Source: Anaerolineaceae bacterium UBA4799
GTDB taxonomy: Bacteria > Chloroflexota > Anaerolineae > Anaerolineales > Anaerolineaceae
Length of the DNA stretch: 33,401 nucleotides
NCBI GenBank assembly: GCA_002402725.1
Contig: DHGL01000045.1
Coordinates: forward strand, 56,596-89,996
Direction of reading: 5' to 3'
The stretch's first letter is position 1, and each line of letters opens with the position of its first letter. Below the pieces are notes generated by a model. It saw only the letters and a program-made list of their open reading frames with translations, made no database searches and was not told the DNA's origin. Shown in pieces: positions 21,941 through 31,161 of this stretch. Made by a program: the position numbers and the translations under genes.

Positions 21941-23203
21941 GTGACCCTGCTTGCCTGGATACTGTTAGGCGTTTTTGTTGCCCTCGATTTATTTGTCTGT
22001 ATTACGCGGGCAGCGCTTTTTAACGCGCGCCTCCCCCAACTGATCGACCTGGGGACGGAGGACCATGAGATGCTTGAGCGCACGATAAAAATTTTGGAAA
22101 CCACGCGCCTGCGCGCGACGATGCGCTTCTTGGTGGCGATGCTACACGGTCTGGTGCTCGCCATGCTCTGGTTGTTGCTGGAAGCGGCTGCTGTGCGCTT
22201 TTCCATCGCGGGGTTGCTGGGCATCTTCGCGTTGGCCATCTTTATCCTGCTCACCATTGAGTTCCTGGTAGAGCGTTTTCCGTTGAAAAATCCCGAAAAC
22301 TGGGCCATGCGCCTGGCGCCACTGGCGAGTTTTATTGACCAGTTGTTCAGCCCGTTTTCCTCGCTGCTGGTGAGTTTGCAGGGTACCGGTGATGCCGTGC
22401 AGCGCAACCTGGGGGCGGTCTCAGAAGATGAACTGAAGACCTGGGTGGAGGTCGGCGAACCTGAAGGCGGGCTGGAGCCGGACGAGCGCAAGATGATCTA
22501 TTCCATCTTCCAGTTTGGCGAGACGCTTTGCCGTGAGATAATGGTGCCGCGCATCGAGGTGTTGGCGCTGGATGTGAACACACCGTTGTATGAAGCCATC
22601 AATCAGTTCATTGGATCAGGGCATTCTCGGGCGCCGGTTTACGAAGAGGTCATTGATAATGTGGTCGGGTTGTTGTACGCCAAAGATTTATTGAAACTGC
22701 AAACCACCCCCGCAGAAAACCAGACCATCCGTAAGTTCCTGCGGCCGGCGTATTTTGTGCCCGAATCAAAAAAGGTGGATGAACTGCTTGCGGAAATGCA
22801 GGCCAAAGGCATTCACCTGGCGGTGGTGGTGGATGAATACGGCGGCATGGCAGGTTTAGTAACCCTCGAGGATATTGTCGAGGAGATTGTGGGTGAGATC
22901 CGTGATGAGTTTGACCAGAGCGAAGAGCGGCTGGTGGAGAAGATTACAGATAATGAGTTTGTATTCCTCGGCAGGGTTTCACTGGATGACTTCAATGATG
23001 CTCTGGGCACCGAACTGGAAACCGACCAGACGGATACGCTGGGCGGGTATTTTTACAGCCAGGAAGGACGGGTGCCCGTAGAGGGGGATGAGCTGGTCTT
23101 TGATGGTTGGCGTTTAACGGTGGAAGGGGTTCACCACCGCCGCGTTGGCAGGATACGCGCAGTGAAGTTAGAGAAACAGGATAAAGATAATGACACAGAT
23201 TGA
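21941..23203 (+). CDS. CBS-domain membrane protein of the HlyC/CorC (TlyC/CNNM-like) family
   Basis: A 420-residue protein. The N-terminal part (1-112) has about three hydrophobic segments, a short version of the CNNM/DUF21 membrane domain. Two CBS repeats follow (about 205-325; MVPRIEVLALDV, then AVVVDEYGGMAGLVTLEDIVE), and a CorC/HlyC transporter-associated domain forms the C terminus (335-415). Members are implicated in magnesium or cobalt efflux and in some ribosome-related phenotypes; the older hemolysin name is misleading. The start is GTG at 21941, one base after glmU, with AAGGA 6 bases upstream inside glmU. The 3' end overlaps cdd by 14 bases. Confidence 0.88.
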   Translation: MTLLAWILLGVFVALDLFVCITRAALFNARLPQLIDLGTEDHEMLERTIKILETTRLRATMRFLVAMLHGLVLAMLWLLLEAAAVRFSIAGLLGIFALAIFILLTIEFLVERFPLKNPENWAMRLAPLASFIDQLFSPFSSLLVSLQGTGDAVQRNLGAVSEDELKTWVEVGEPEGGLEPDERKMIYSIFQFGETLCREIMVPRIEVLALDVNTPLYEAINQFIGSGHSRAPVYEEVIDNVVGLLYAKDLLKLQTTPAENQTIRKFLRPAYFVPESKKVDELLAEMQAKGIHLAVVVDEYGGMAGLVTLEDIVEEIVGEIRDEFDQSEERLVEKITDNEFVFLGRVSLDDFNDALGTELETDQTDTLGGYFYSQEGRVPVEGDELVFDGWRLTVEGVHHRRVGRIRAVKLEKQDKDNDTD

Positions 23204-23597
23204 GAACGAGACGCTCGAAAAGCTCATAGAGACGGCCCGAAACGCGCGTAGCTGGGCTTACGCGCCTTATTCCCATTACGCGGTTGGCGCGGCACTGCTC
23301 ACTGCTGGCGGCAGCATCTATGACGGTGTAAATATTGAAAATGCCGCCTACCCCACGGGGATCTGCGCGGAACGGGTGGCAATATTCAAAGCGATTTCTG
23401 AGGGGGAACGCGACTTCACCGCCATCGTGGTGATGACAGACAACGGCGGTACCCCTTGCGGTTCCTGCCGCCAGGTAATGGCTGAGTTTGGTCTTTCTAC
23501 CCGCGTACTGATCGTGGATACCAAGGGCAAGACGCACATGGATACCACGGTGGAGGAGTTGCTGCCCAGGGCTTTCAGGCCTGAAGACCTGCTCTGA
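23190..23597 (+). CDS. cdd: Cytidine deaminase
   Basis: A 135-residue homotetrameric-type enzyme that hydrolyses cytidine and deoxycytidine to uridine forms in pyrimidine salvage. The zinc site and catalytic Glu are in CAERVAI (Cys59, Glu61) and PCGSCRQV (Cys90, Cys93). YAPYSHYAVGAAL and VNIENAAYP form the nucleoside-binding N-terminal part. The length is the usual one for the short class. The start overlaps the CBS-protein gene by 14 bases, with AGGA 8 bases before the ATG. RecO follows after 6 bases. Confidence 0.96.
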   Translation: MTQIENETLEKLIETARNARSWAYAPYSHYAVGAALLTAGGSIYDGVNIENAAYPTGICAERVAIFKAISEGERDFTAIVVMTDNGGTPCGSCRQVMAEFGLSTRVLIVDTKGKTHMDTTVEELLPRAFRPEDLL

Positions 23598-23603
23598 GGT
23601 TTT

Positions 23604-24368
23604 ATGCCTAGAAACGAGCGCAATATCCGGGTAGACGCGGTGGTGCTGCGCCATTCAGACTGGGGGGAAGCCGATCGGCTGCTGGTGCTCTACACGCGCG
23701 AACAGGGCAAGCTGCGCGCCATTGCCAAGGGGCTGCGCAAAATCCAATCTCGTAAAGCCGGCCACCTGGAGCCTTTCACCCGCGCTGCCATTATGCTGGC
23801 TAAAGGGCACGACTTGTGGATCGTGACCCAGGCGGAAGCCATCGACCTCTTTCAACCTTTGCGCGAGAACCTGCAGAAAATGGGGCTGGCGGCTTACGTG
23901 GTGGAACTGCTTGACCGCTTCACGTATGAAGAAGGACAGAACTGGCAACTGTACAAACTCCTCACCGAGACGCTGGAAAGGCTGGTCATGGCTGAAGATG
24001 ACTATGTCCCGGTGAAATACTATGAAATGCGCCTGCTCGACCTGCTGGGTTACCGGCCGCTGTTGTTTGAATGCGCCGCCTGTGGAGAAGCGGTCACCGC
24101 CCGCGACCAGTACTTTTCAGCCGATATGGGTGGTGTGCTGTGTCCAAAATGCGCCGGGCGCGGTCAGAGCAGGCGACCGGTTTCACTGGATGCGCTGCGC
24201 TTTTTACGTCACTTCCAACGCAGTAATTATCAAGAAGCATTGCGCGCTGACCCCCCGGCGGCCATCCGCCACGAGATAGACGCCCTGCAGCATTATTACC
24301 TCACCTACCTGCTCGAACGCAGCCTGAACTCACCCGAGTTCCTGAGGCAAATTCTCAAACCAATGTAA
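23604..24368 (+). CDS. recO: DNA repair protein RecO
   Basis: A 254-residue recombination mediator that helps RecR and RecA load on SSB-coated single-stranded DNA and anneals strands. An N-terminal OB fold (1-80) contains VLRHSDWGEADRLLVLYTRE and GKLRAIAKGLRK. The helical C-terminal part carries the zinc site C157-x2-C160 and C180-x2-C183, which some RecO proteins have. TGAGGT lies just before the ATG. It is the last gene of the glmU operon; the short gap from cdd suggests translational coupling. Confidence 0.94.
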   Translation: MPRNERNIRVDAVVLRHSDWGEADRLLVLYTREQGKLRAIAKGLRKIQSRKAGHLEPFTRAAIMLAKGHDLWIVTQAEAIDLFQPLRENLQKMGLAAYVVELLDRFTYEEGQNWQLYKLLTETLERLVMAEDDYVPVKYYEMRLLDLLGYRPLLFECAACGEAVTARDQYFSADMGGVLCPKCAGRGQSRRPVSLDALRFLRHFQRSNYQEALRADPPAAIRHEIDALQHYYLTYLLERSLNSPEFLRQILKPM

Positions 24369-24407
24369 GCGCGTTTACGCAAGGCTTATTATGTAAGCGG
24401 CGCTTTT
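24367..24407 (+). terminator. Possible terminator after recO
   Basis: AAGCGC (24367-24372) can pair with GCGCTT (24400-24405), enclosing a smaller stem GCTTA/TAAGC, and the structure runs into TTTT. The long loop makes it uncertain. Confidence 0.3.
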
Positions 24408-24418
24408 GGCACTCGGGG

Positions 24419-24424
24419 TATAAT
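24419..24424 (+). promoter_or_regulatory. Consensus -10 box of glyQS
   Basis: A perfect TATAAT lies 36 bases before the ATG, with CGGAG as ribosome site close to the start. No clear -35 box and no T-box leader were seen; the leader would be about 30 bases. Confidence 0.45.
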
Positions 24425-24460
24425 TGGAACACTTAAAAGCCACCGTTTCCCGGAGTATTT

Positions 24461-27457
24461 ATGAACAAAGCGCTCGATTTTCAATCCGTGTTCATGTCAC
24501 TGCAGCAATTCTGGGCCAACCAGGGATGCCTGATCTGGCAGCCATATTATAGCCAGGTGGGCGCCGGCACCATGAACCCGGCCACCTTTTTACGCGTGCT
24601 GGGTCCGGAACCCTGGAAGGTGGCGTACGTGGAACCCTCCATCAGGCCGGATGACGGGCGTTATGGTGAGAATCCCAACCGCTTTCAGCAGCATTACCAG
24701 TTCCAGGTGATTCTCAAGCCCGATCCGGGCAACCCGCAGGAAATCTACCTGGAATCGTTAAAAGCCATCGGCATCGACCCGCGTGAACACGACATCCGCT
24801 TTGTGGAAGACAACTGGCAGCAACCGGCGCTGGGCGCCTGGGGGCTTGGCTGGGAGGTATGGCTCGATGGCCAGGAAATCACCCAGTTCACTTATTTCCA
24901 GCAGGCTGGCGGACTGATGCTCGACCCGGTCTCAGTGGAGATCACCTACGGGCTCGAGCGCATCACCATGCCGCTGCAGCGGGTGCATCATTTCCGTGAC
25001 ATGCGCTGGAACGATACCCTCACTGATGGTGATGTGAACCTGCAGGCTGAGGTGGAACACAGTAAATACTACTTCGAAGTGGCTGATGTAGAACACATGC
25101 GCCTGCTTTACCAGTTGTATCAGGCGGAAGCAACTGAAGCGCTGGAGAAAGGGCTGGTTCTGCCTGCTTATGATTATCTTTTGAAATGTTCACACACCTT
25201 TAATATCCTGGATACCCGCGGCGCGGTGGGTGTGACCGAGCGCCAGGCCATGTTCGGCAGGATGCGCGAAATGGCGCGCAATATTTCAGAGGCGTACGTT
25301 GCCAGGCGCCAGGAACTGGACTTTCCCTGGTTGAGAGAGCAGAAGAAAACAGTAGCTGCAAGTACGAGCGCGGTTGACCAGAACGCTTTCCCGATGGCTC
25401 CCGCACCTTTCTTGCTGGAGATTGGCACCGAGGAACTACCGGTAGCCGAACTGCAGAGCGCGTTAGACCAATTGGGCGAGCGTGTACCGCAGCTGCTGGA
25501 TGACTTGCGACTGGCACACGGTCAGGTATCCATTCAGGGCACTCCCCGTCGCCTGGTAGTGATGGTTGAAAACCTGGCGCCACGTCAGGAAGCCAAAGAG
25601 ACCCTTGTCAAAGGTCCGCCGGCCAGCCGCGGTTATGATACCGCCGGGCAGCCCACCCGCGCTGCTGAGGGTTTTGCCCAGAGTAAGGGTGTGAACTTGC
25701 AAGATTTGCAGACGCGCGAGATCGATGGCGGTACTTACCTGGTGGCACTGGTAAAGGAAGAGACCCTCCCTGCCCACCAGGTGCTGCACGAGGCGCTTCC
25801 TGGGCTGGTGGAAGGCATCAAATTCGAAAAGACCATGCGCTGGAACCAAACCAATGTGCCATTTTCGCGGCCGGTGCGTTGGTTGACCGCGCTGTTGGGA
25901 AGTGCTACCATTCCCTTCAAATTCGCGGGTATCAGCGCAACGAATATCACCCGTGGGCTGCGGTTCAATGAACCGGCCGAAAAAGCCCTCACCTCCCTGG
26001 CGGACCATCAAGCCTTTCTATCGCGTCAGGGGATCATACTTGACCCGTTGCAACGTAAAAATACCATCAGACAGCAGGTGAACGAACTTTGTGTACAGGT
26101 AGGCGGAACGCCACTTGCGGATGAAGAGTTGTTGGAAGAAGTGAATTGGCTGGTTGAAGCCCCCACCGCGCTGCTGGGCCGCTTCGACCCCGCGCACCTG
26201 GAATTGCCGCCCGAGGTTCTCATTTCGGTTATGAAGAAACACCAGCGTTATTTCCCGGTGATCGATGATGCGGGCAAATTACTGCCGTATTTTGTCATCA
26301 TTCGCAACGGAGACGACCGTGGCGCGGACGTGGTCACCGATGGCAACGAACAGGTCATCAAGGCGCGTTTTGCTGACGCGCAATTCTTTATTAAAGAAGA
26401 CCTGAAACATAAACTTGAAGACATGCTTGGACGGCTGGGAACGCTCACCTTTCAGCATAAACTGGGCTCGATGCTGGAAAAATCACGCCGGGTCACCGCC
26501 CTCGTGGATCCTCTGGGGGACGCGCTGGGTCTATCCACAGCGGAGAAGTCAACCGCGCGGCGCGCCGCCGAGTTGTGCAAGGCAGATCTGGTCACACATA
26601 TGGTGGTGGAAATGACCTCGCTGCAGGGCATCATGGGGCGGTATTACGCGCTCCACTCAGGTGAACCGCAAGCTGTGGCAGACGCCATCCGCGAACACTA
26701 CCTACCGCGTTACACCGGCGATGCTGTTCCAGGCTCGAAAGCCGGGCTGGTCGTCGGACTGGCAGACAGGCTGGATTCACTGGTGGGTCTTTTTGGCGCC
26801 GGGCTGGCGCCCACCGGTGCCCGTGACCCCTTCGCTCAACGCCGTACAGCCATCGGGCTGGTGCAATTGCTGGCAGCGTTTGACATGGATTTCGACCTGC
26901 GTAAATGGATGGAATTGGCAGCGCAAAATCTACCCATCACGGTCACCGCAGAGAACTTTCAGGCTTGCGCCGATTTCATCATCGGCCGCCTGCGCAACAT
27001 GCTGATTGAACAAGGCGCGCGTTATGATGTTGTTGATGCGGTACTGGCAGAACAGGCCAATAACCCGGCTGGCGCACAGCGCGAGGTGAAGGAATTGGGA
27101 AATTGGGTTGAACGGGAGGATTGGAACTTGGTCCTGCCGGCCTACGCGCGCTGTGTGCGCATCACCCGCGACCAGGGGCAAACCTATCCGGTAGACCCGG
27201 GGGCGTTCGTGGACCCCACCGAGGTGGATTTGCACAAAGCGTTAGAGAGGGCAGCACAAACACCGCGCCGCGCAGGATCGGTTACGGATACCCTGAACGC
27301 TTTCCTGCCGATGATCCCGGCTGTCAATGCTTTTTTTGACACCGTGCTGGTGATGGCTGATGAACCCGCCTTGCGCGCCAATCGATTGGGTCTGCTGCAG
27401 GGCGTCTCCGCTTTGATGCGCGGAGTTGCCGACCTTTCGAGGCTGGAGGGCTTTTAG
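24461..27457 (+). CDS. glyQS: Glycyl-tRNA synthetase, alpha and beta chains fused
   Basis: A 998-residue single-chain form of the bacterial alpha2beta2 enzyme that charges tRNA-Gly. Residues 1-292 are the complete alpha (GlyQ) catalytic part, from [17 protein letters not shown] through [19 protein letters not shown] to [16 protein letters not shown]. Residues 293-316 ([19 protein letters not shown]) are a linker. From 317 the beta (GlyS) part begins with the family start [12 protein letters not shown], continues through the HD-like region (about 635-780) and ends with the anticodon-binding-like tail. No stop or frameshift separates the parts. Fusions are known in a few lineages, such as Chlamydia. 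GGAG lies 7 bases before the ATG. The gene stands alone between recO and dnaG. Confidence 0.96.
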   Translation: MNKALDFQSVFMSLQQFWANQGCLIWQPYYSQVGAGTMNPATFLRVLGPEPWKVAYVEPSIRPDDGRYGENPNRFQQHYQFQVILKPDPGNPQEIYLESLKAIGIDPREHDIRFVEDNWQQPALGAWGLGWEVWLDGQEITQFTYFQQAGGLMLDPVSVEITYGLERITMPLQRVHHFRDMRWNDTLTDGDVNLQAEVEHSKYYFEVADVEHMRLLYQLYQAEATEALEKGLVLPAYDYLLKCSHTFNILDTRGAVGVTERQAMFGRMREMARNISEAYVARRQELDFPWLREQKKTVAASTSAVDQNAFPMAPAPFLLEIGTEELPVAELQSALDQLGERVPQLLDDLRLAHGQVSIQGTPRRLVVMVENLAPRQEAKETLVKGPPASRGYDTAGQPTRAAEGFAQSKGVNLQDLQTREIDGGTYLVALVKEETLPAHQVLHEALPGLVEGIKFEKTMRWNQTNVPFSRPVRWLTALLGSATIPFKFAGISATNITRGLRFNEPAEKALTSLADHQAFLSRQGIILDPLQRKNTIRQQVNELCVQVGGTPLADEELLEEVNWLVEAPTALLGRFDPAHLELPPEVLISVMKKHQRYFPVIDDAGKLLPYFVIIRNGDDRGADVVTDGNEQVIKARFADAQFFIKEDLKHKLEDMLGRLGTLTFQHKLGSMLEKSRRVTALVDPLGDALGLSTAEKSTARRAAELCKADLVTHMVVEMTSLQGIMGRYYALHSGEPQAVADAIREHYLPRYTGDAVPGSKAGLVVGLADRLDSLVGLFGAGLAPTGARDPFAQRRTAIGLVQLLAAFDMDFDLRKWMELAAQNLPITVTAENFQACADFIIGRLRNMLIEQGARYDVVDAVLAEQANNPAGAQREVKELGNWVEREDWNLVLPAYARCVRITRDQGQTYPVDPGAFVDPTEVDLHKALERAAQTPRRAGSVTDTLNAFLPMIPAVNAFFDTVLVMADEPALRANRLGLLQGVSALMRGVADLSRLEGF

Positions 27458-27474
27458 TTATTTACTCTCCGACT

Positions 27475-27504
27475 TTGATCAGTTTTATGTACTACAATTG
27501 ATCA
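27475..27504 (+). promoter_or_regulatory. dnaG promoter region with TTGATCA direct repeats
   Basis: TTGATCA occurs at 27475-27481 and 27498-27504, 23 bases apart, and each contains the palindrome TGATCA. Between them lies a -10 box, TACAAT (27493-27498), only 7 bases before the dnaG ATG. No Shine-Dalgarno site is present. The repeats could be a regulator site, and the message looks leaderless. Confidence 0.4.
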
Positions 27505-27505
27505 T

Positions 27506-29398
27506 ATGACCGCGGTTGATGAAATCAAAGCCAGGCTGGATATCGTTGACATCGTATCCGAAACGGTAAAATTACGCCGTTCCGGCAGGAGTTACACGGG
27601 TTTCTGTCCTTTCCACCCAAACTCTAAGACCCCGGCTTTTGCCGTGTTTCCGGATAATGGCACCTGGCATTGTTTTGGCGCCTGCAATGAGGGCGGCGAC
27701 ATCTTCAAATTCGTGATGAAACGCGAAGGCTGGGATTTTGCTGAAACCCTCAAGTACCTGGCAGCAAAGGCGGGAGTAACCCTGACGCCAATGACGCCTG
27801 AACGCAGGGAAAAAGAAGACCAGTACGAAACACTGCGCCAGCTCCTCGAGGAAAGTGTCAAATATTACCAGTTTCAATTAACCAAAACGCCAGCCGGGCG
27901 CGCGGCGTATGATTACTTATTGAAACGCGGCATCACCCCCGCGTCCATTGAAACTTTTGAACTGGGGTACGCGCCGCATTCCTTCGAAGCGTTGCTGAGT
28001 CATCTGAGCGGAAAAGGGCACGCGCTAGAGCAAATGACCGAAGTGGGGCTACTGATAGAGAAGGATTCAGGCGGATATTATGACAAATTCCGCAACCGCA
28101 TCATGTTCCCCATCCGTGATGGCGCCGGCAAAATGGCTGGTTTCGGCGCGCGCGTGCTCGACCCCGAGGACGTGCCAAAATTCCTGAACTCTCCGCAAAC
28201 CCCCTTGTTCAACAAGAGTCGCTTGCTCTACGGGTTGAATATGGCCAAAAAAGCCATTCGTGATGCCGACCAGGTGGTGATCGTGGAGGGTTACCTGGAT
28301 GTCATCGCCTTGCACCAGAATGGTTTTGCCAATAGCGTTTCTCCTATGGGTACCGCGCTCAATGAAGACCAGCTGCGCTACCTGAAGAAATATACCCGGC
28401 GTATCGTGCTGGCGCTGGATGCCGACGCGGCGGGCGAGAAAGCTACGCTGCGCGGTGTTGAAATCGCCCGCCAGGCACTGGACCGTGAAACTGAGCTGAC
28501 TTATGACCCGCGCGGATTGTTGAAGCACGAAGCCCGATTGCAGGCAGATGTGCGGGTAACCACACTTCCACCCGGATTGGATCCGGATGATGTGGTGCTC
28601 AAGGATAAGCAGGATTGGCAGCGGGTGCTGGAGAGCGCCAAACCCATCGTGGTGCATGTGATGGAAACACTGGCAGCAGGGCAGAACCTGGAAGACGCCA
28701 AAGTAAAATCCGCCATCGCTGCGCAGGTTACCCCGTTGATCGAAGATGTCCCTTCCGCGGTGGAGCGCGATACTTACCGGCAGCAACTGGCGCGCCTCTT
28801 GAAGGTGGATGAACGCTCATTGATGGGCAGTCAAAAAGTACGCGAGCGGACTCGTCGGGTCAGCTCAGCAACGGCCCAAGAGACTCAGACGGCAGCTGCT
28901 CAGCCAGGGGTGAGAATCGTAGATAACCGCACCCTGCAAATGGAGAAACACTTTTTAGCGCTCTTATTGCGTGACACCAATCGCTATTACGAACTGGAGC
29001 GGCGCTTGAAGTCCGCAGGGGTCGATTCTCTCTCAGCCGCTGATTTTGATGATGCACAGAACAATGAACTGGCAAAGTGCCTGATAAAAGGGATGAAACA
29101 AGATGCCCTGGATGTGTTGGAATATCTGAAGGATAATGCCGCGAATGCTTTCGCGGAACGGCTTACCGAACTGATCGCGGACAACAACCTTAAAATAAAT
29201 CAAAACGAGATGATTTTGTCAGATATGTACCGCACACTCATCTCGTTACGCCTGATCCGTATTAATCAGGTCATCAGCCAGTTGCGCTACCTCCAGGAGG
29301 AGGAGAACACGGACCGCGATGACCAGGTACTGCAGTCCATGATATTAAACAACACGCTCGCCCGTGGAAAACTTGACCTGGCACTGGCTCGCACGTAG
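27506..29398 (+). CDS. dnaG: DNA primase
   Basis: A 630-residue primase that makes RNA primers for replication. The N-terminal zinc ribbon has Cys34, His37, Cys56 and Cys60 (CPFH, then CFGAC); the last pair is spaced by three residues instead of the usual two. The RNA polymerase domain contains YDKFRNRIMFPIRD (192-205). The Toprim domain follows with Glu261 in VEGYLDV and Asp305/Asp307 in ALDADAAG. After Toprim, residues about 328-350 form an insertion relative to E. coli DnaG. The C-terminal helicase-interacting part is about 475-630. The start at 27506 gives MTAVDEIKARLDIVDIV, the standard N terminus. The sigma factor gene follows after 37 bases, an arrangement known from many bacteria. Confidence 0.96.
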   Translation: MTAVDEIKARLDIVDIVSETVKLRRSGRSYTGFCPFHPNSKTPAFAVFPDNGTWHCFGACNEGGDIFKFVMKREGWDFAETLKYLAAKAGVTLTPMTPERREKEDQYETLRQLLEESVKYYQFQLTKTPAGRAAYDYLLKRGITPASIETFELGYAPHSFEALLSHLSGKGHALEQMTEVGLLIEKDSGGYYDKFRNRIMFPIRDGAGKMAGFGARVLDPEDVPKFLNSPQTPLFNKSRLLYGLNMAKKAIRDADQVVIVEGYLDVIALHQNGFANSVSPMGTALNEDQLRYLKKYTRRIVLALDADAAGEKATLRGVEIARQALDRETELTYDPRGLLKHEARLQADVRVTTLPPGLDPDDVVLKDKQDWQRVLESAKPIVVHVMETLAAGQNLEDAKVKSAIAAQVTPLIEDVPSAVERDTYRQQLARLLKVDERSLMGSQKVRERTRRVSSATAQETQTAAAQPGVRIVDNRTLQMEKHFLALLLRDTNRYYELERRLKSAGVDSLSAADFDDAQNNELAKCLIKGMKQDALDVLEYLKDNAANAFAERLTELIADNNLKINQNEMILSDMYRTLISLRLIRINQVISQLRYLQEEENTDRDDQVLQSMILNNTLARGKLDLALART

Positions 29399-29420
29399 AA
29401 AATGTTGAAAAATCACTTTA

Positions 29421-29429
29421 TGGTATAGT
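29421..29429 (+). promoter_or_regulatory. Extended -10 promoter of the sigma factor gene
   Basis: TGGTATAGT has the TG extension and a -10 box TATAGT (29424-29429), six bases before the ATG at 29436. TTGAAA (29404-29409) is a poorly spaced -35 candidate (14 bases). Transcription would start at or next to the start codon. Confidence 0.45.
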
Positions 29430-29435
29430 TAACCC

Positions 29436-31142
29436 ATGTCCTCCGGCCAGAAGAAACCAGCGCAGCGGTCAAAGCCCCAGAAGGAGAATTCTGGTCAGGC
29501 GGAAGCGATTGTAAAAACAACCACTGCGCGTAAAACAACGATGGTAAAGTCAGCGCGACCACACGTGCAGCATATAAAAGAGTGCAAACCCTCCGATGGG
29601 ATCGGTCAACCCGGACCTCAAATAGACAGCCCAAATTCTACCAGCGGTCATGAGAACATGCCCGAAGGTCAGGAAACGGAAGAGGCGGGCATCGCGTTGG
29701 CGGCTGCCGAATGGAGCGAGATTGAAGCGGAAGATCCGGCTGAGATTCTTGAAGACCCGGCCATCGCACTGGAATTGACCGAAGACCCTGTGCGCCTGTA
29801 TCTAAAAGAGATTGGTCAAATCAATCTGCTGGATGCAGACGCTGAATTCAGGCTTGCGGCCAGGATCGAAGCCAATGTGAGAATAAAATCACTGCGCCAG
29901 CATATCCGCCCCTGCCCCGGAAAAAAAAATCACTTCCGTGCCTTGTATGCTGCCATAATTACAGAATTAACGACTTCGTGGAAGCGATTACAGGAAGACG
30001 CTGAACGCATGGGATTAATCGAGTGTCCTGACTTCGCGTTGACGCTCGCAGAGGCGCAGTTCCTCAGGCACTCATGGCAATCGGATGAACCCTCCTACCT
30101 GCGCAACTACCTCGACAATGGGCTGTGGGGGAAGGACCCCGTATGGGAAGGATTGGTCAGGCAGGCTTTCACGGTTTTTCTGTGCATGTATCTGCTGCCG
30201 GAACGGGTATCCAGTGCTCTTCTTGACTATGTCACCCGTCACGATACTATACCCGAGACAGCCTGGTTGAGAAGGCGACTGCCAGATGATAATACGCTGG
30301 AAGGTGAAGTTGAAGAGGTTTGTAAACGGTCTGAAGAAGCCAATCAGACACTGATTCGGGCTAATCTGCGGCTGGTGGTGAGCATCGCCAAGCGCTACCT
30401 TGGGCGGGGAATCTCGTTTCTGGACCTGATCCAGGAAGGCAACTTGGGTTTGTTGCGTGCGGTGACCAAATTTGATTCAACCCGTGGTTTTAAATTCAGC
30501 ACCTACGCTACGTGGTGGATCAGGCAATCAATCAGCCGTTACATAGCCGAGCATGCCCGCACTATCCGCATACCGGTACACCTCTTTGAAGCCATCACGC
30601 GCATTTTACGGGTTCAGCGCAACCTGGTGCAGGAGCTCGGAAGGGAGCCGACACTCGAGGAACTGGCTCTGGAATCAGATCTCATCTCAACGGAAGATGC
30701 GGCAGCGATCAAAAGAGCACGGGTTACCAACCAGCCACTTGAAGGTGAAATGCAGCGGCGCTGGTCTTGGGCAACCTTGAAAGTGCAGCGTATCTTGCAA
30801 TCAGCGGAAGAGCCGATCTCGCTGGAGCGACCGGTGGGCGATGAAGAAAGCAGCCAGCTGGGTGATTTTATTGAGGACGATGAAGCGCTGGAACCGATGG
30901 ACGCGGCAGCCCGCGAGATGTTGCGCGAACAGGTGCAAAATGCGCTGGCAGCCTTATCAGAACGCGAACGGCAGGTATTAGAACTGCGGTTTGGATTGAT
31001 CGACGGTAAAGACCACACGCTGGAAGAAGTGAGCCGTTACTTCAACGTGACGCGTGAACGCATCCGCCAGATAGAAGCCAAAGCGCTGCGTAAACTGCGC
31101 CATCCAACGCGCAGCCGTTTTCTAAAAGAGTACCTGGGATAA
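29436..31142 (+). CDS. rpoD: RNA polymerase primary sigma factor (RpoD/SigA type)
   Basis: A 568-residue group 1-like sigma factor. Residues 1-110 are a basic, then acidic, low-complexity N terminus without a clear region 1.1. Region 1.2 is about 115-145 ([21 protein letters not shown]). A helical non-conserved region covers 146-297. Regions 2.1-2.4 (298-380) contain [30 protein letters not shown] and the -10-reading [15 protein letters not shown]. Region 3 (381-460) holds an insertion near 420-446. Region 3.2 contains [11 protein letters not shown] and GDFIEDDEA. Region 4 ends in a helix-turn-helix (about 527-556) with [20 protein letters not shown]. The location behind dnaG supports the housekeeping role. 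The start is not certain: no Shine-Dalgarno site is present, and a later start would only trim the low-complexity tail. Confidence 0.93.
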   Translation: MSSGQKKPAQRSKPQKENSGQAEAIVKTTTARKTTMVKSARPHVQHIKECKPSDGIGQPGPQIDSPNSTSGHENMPEGQETEEAGIALAAAEWSEIEAEDPAEILEDPAIALELTEDPVRLYLKEIGQINLLDADAEFRLAARIEANVRIKSLRQHIRPCPGKKNHFRALYAAIITELTTSWKRLQEDAERMGLIECPDFALTLAEAQFLRHSWQSDEPSYLRNYLDNGLWGKDPVWEGLVRQAFTVFLCMYLLPERVSSALLDYVTRHDTIPETAWLRRRLPDDNTLEGEVEEVCKRSEEANQTLIRANLRLVVSIAKRYLGRGISFLDLIQEGNLGLLRAVTKFDSTRGFKFSTYATWWIRQSISRYIAEHARTIRIPVHLFEAITRILRVQRNLVQELGREPTLEELALESDLISTEDAAAIKRARVTNQPLEGEMQRRWSWATLKVQRILQSAEEPISLERPVGDEESSQLGDFIEDDEALEPMDAAAREMLREQVQNALAALSERERQVLELRFGLIDGKDHTLEEVSRYFNVTRERIRQIEAKALRKLRHPTRSRFLKEYLG

Positions 31143-31161
31143 TTACAAATCTATTCAGAAT

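Noticed and set aside
24369..24460. T-box leader upstream of glyQS
   Set aside because: The gap is 92 bases, the -10 box leaves a leader of about 30 bases and no T-box sequence is present.
28067..28786. 239-codon minus-strand frame inside dnaG
   Set aside because: It is a shadow of a strongly conserved coding region, with no motif.
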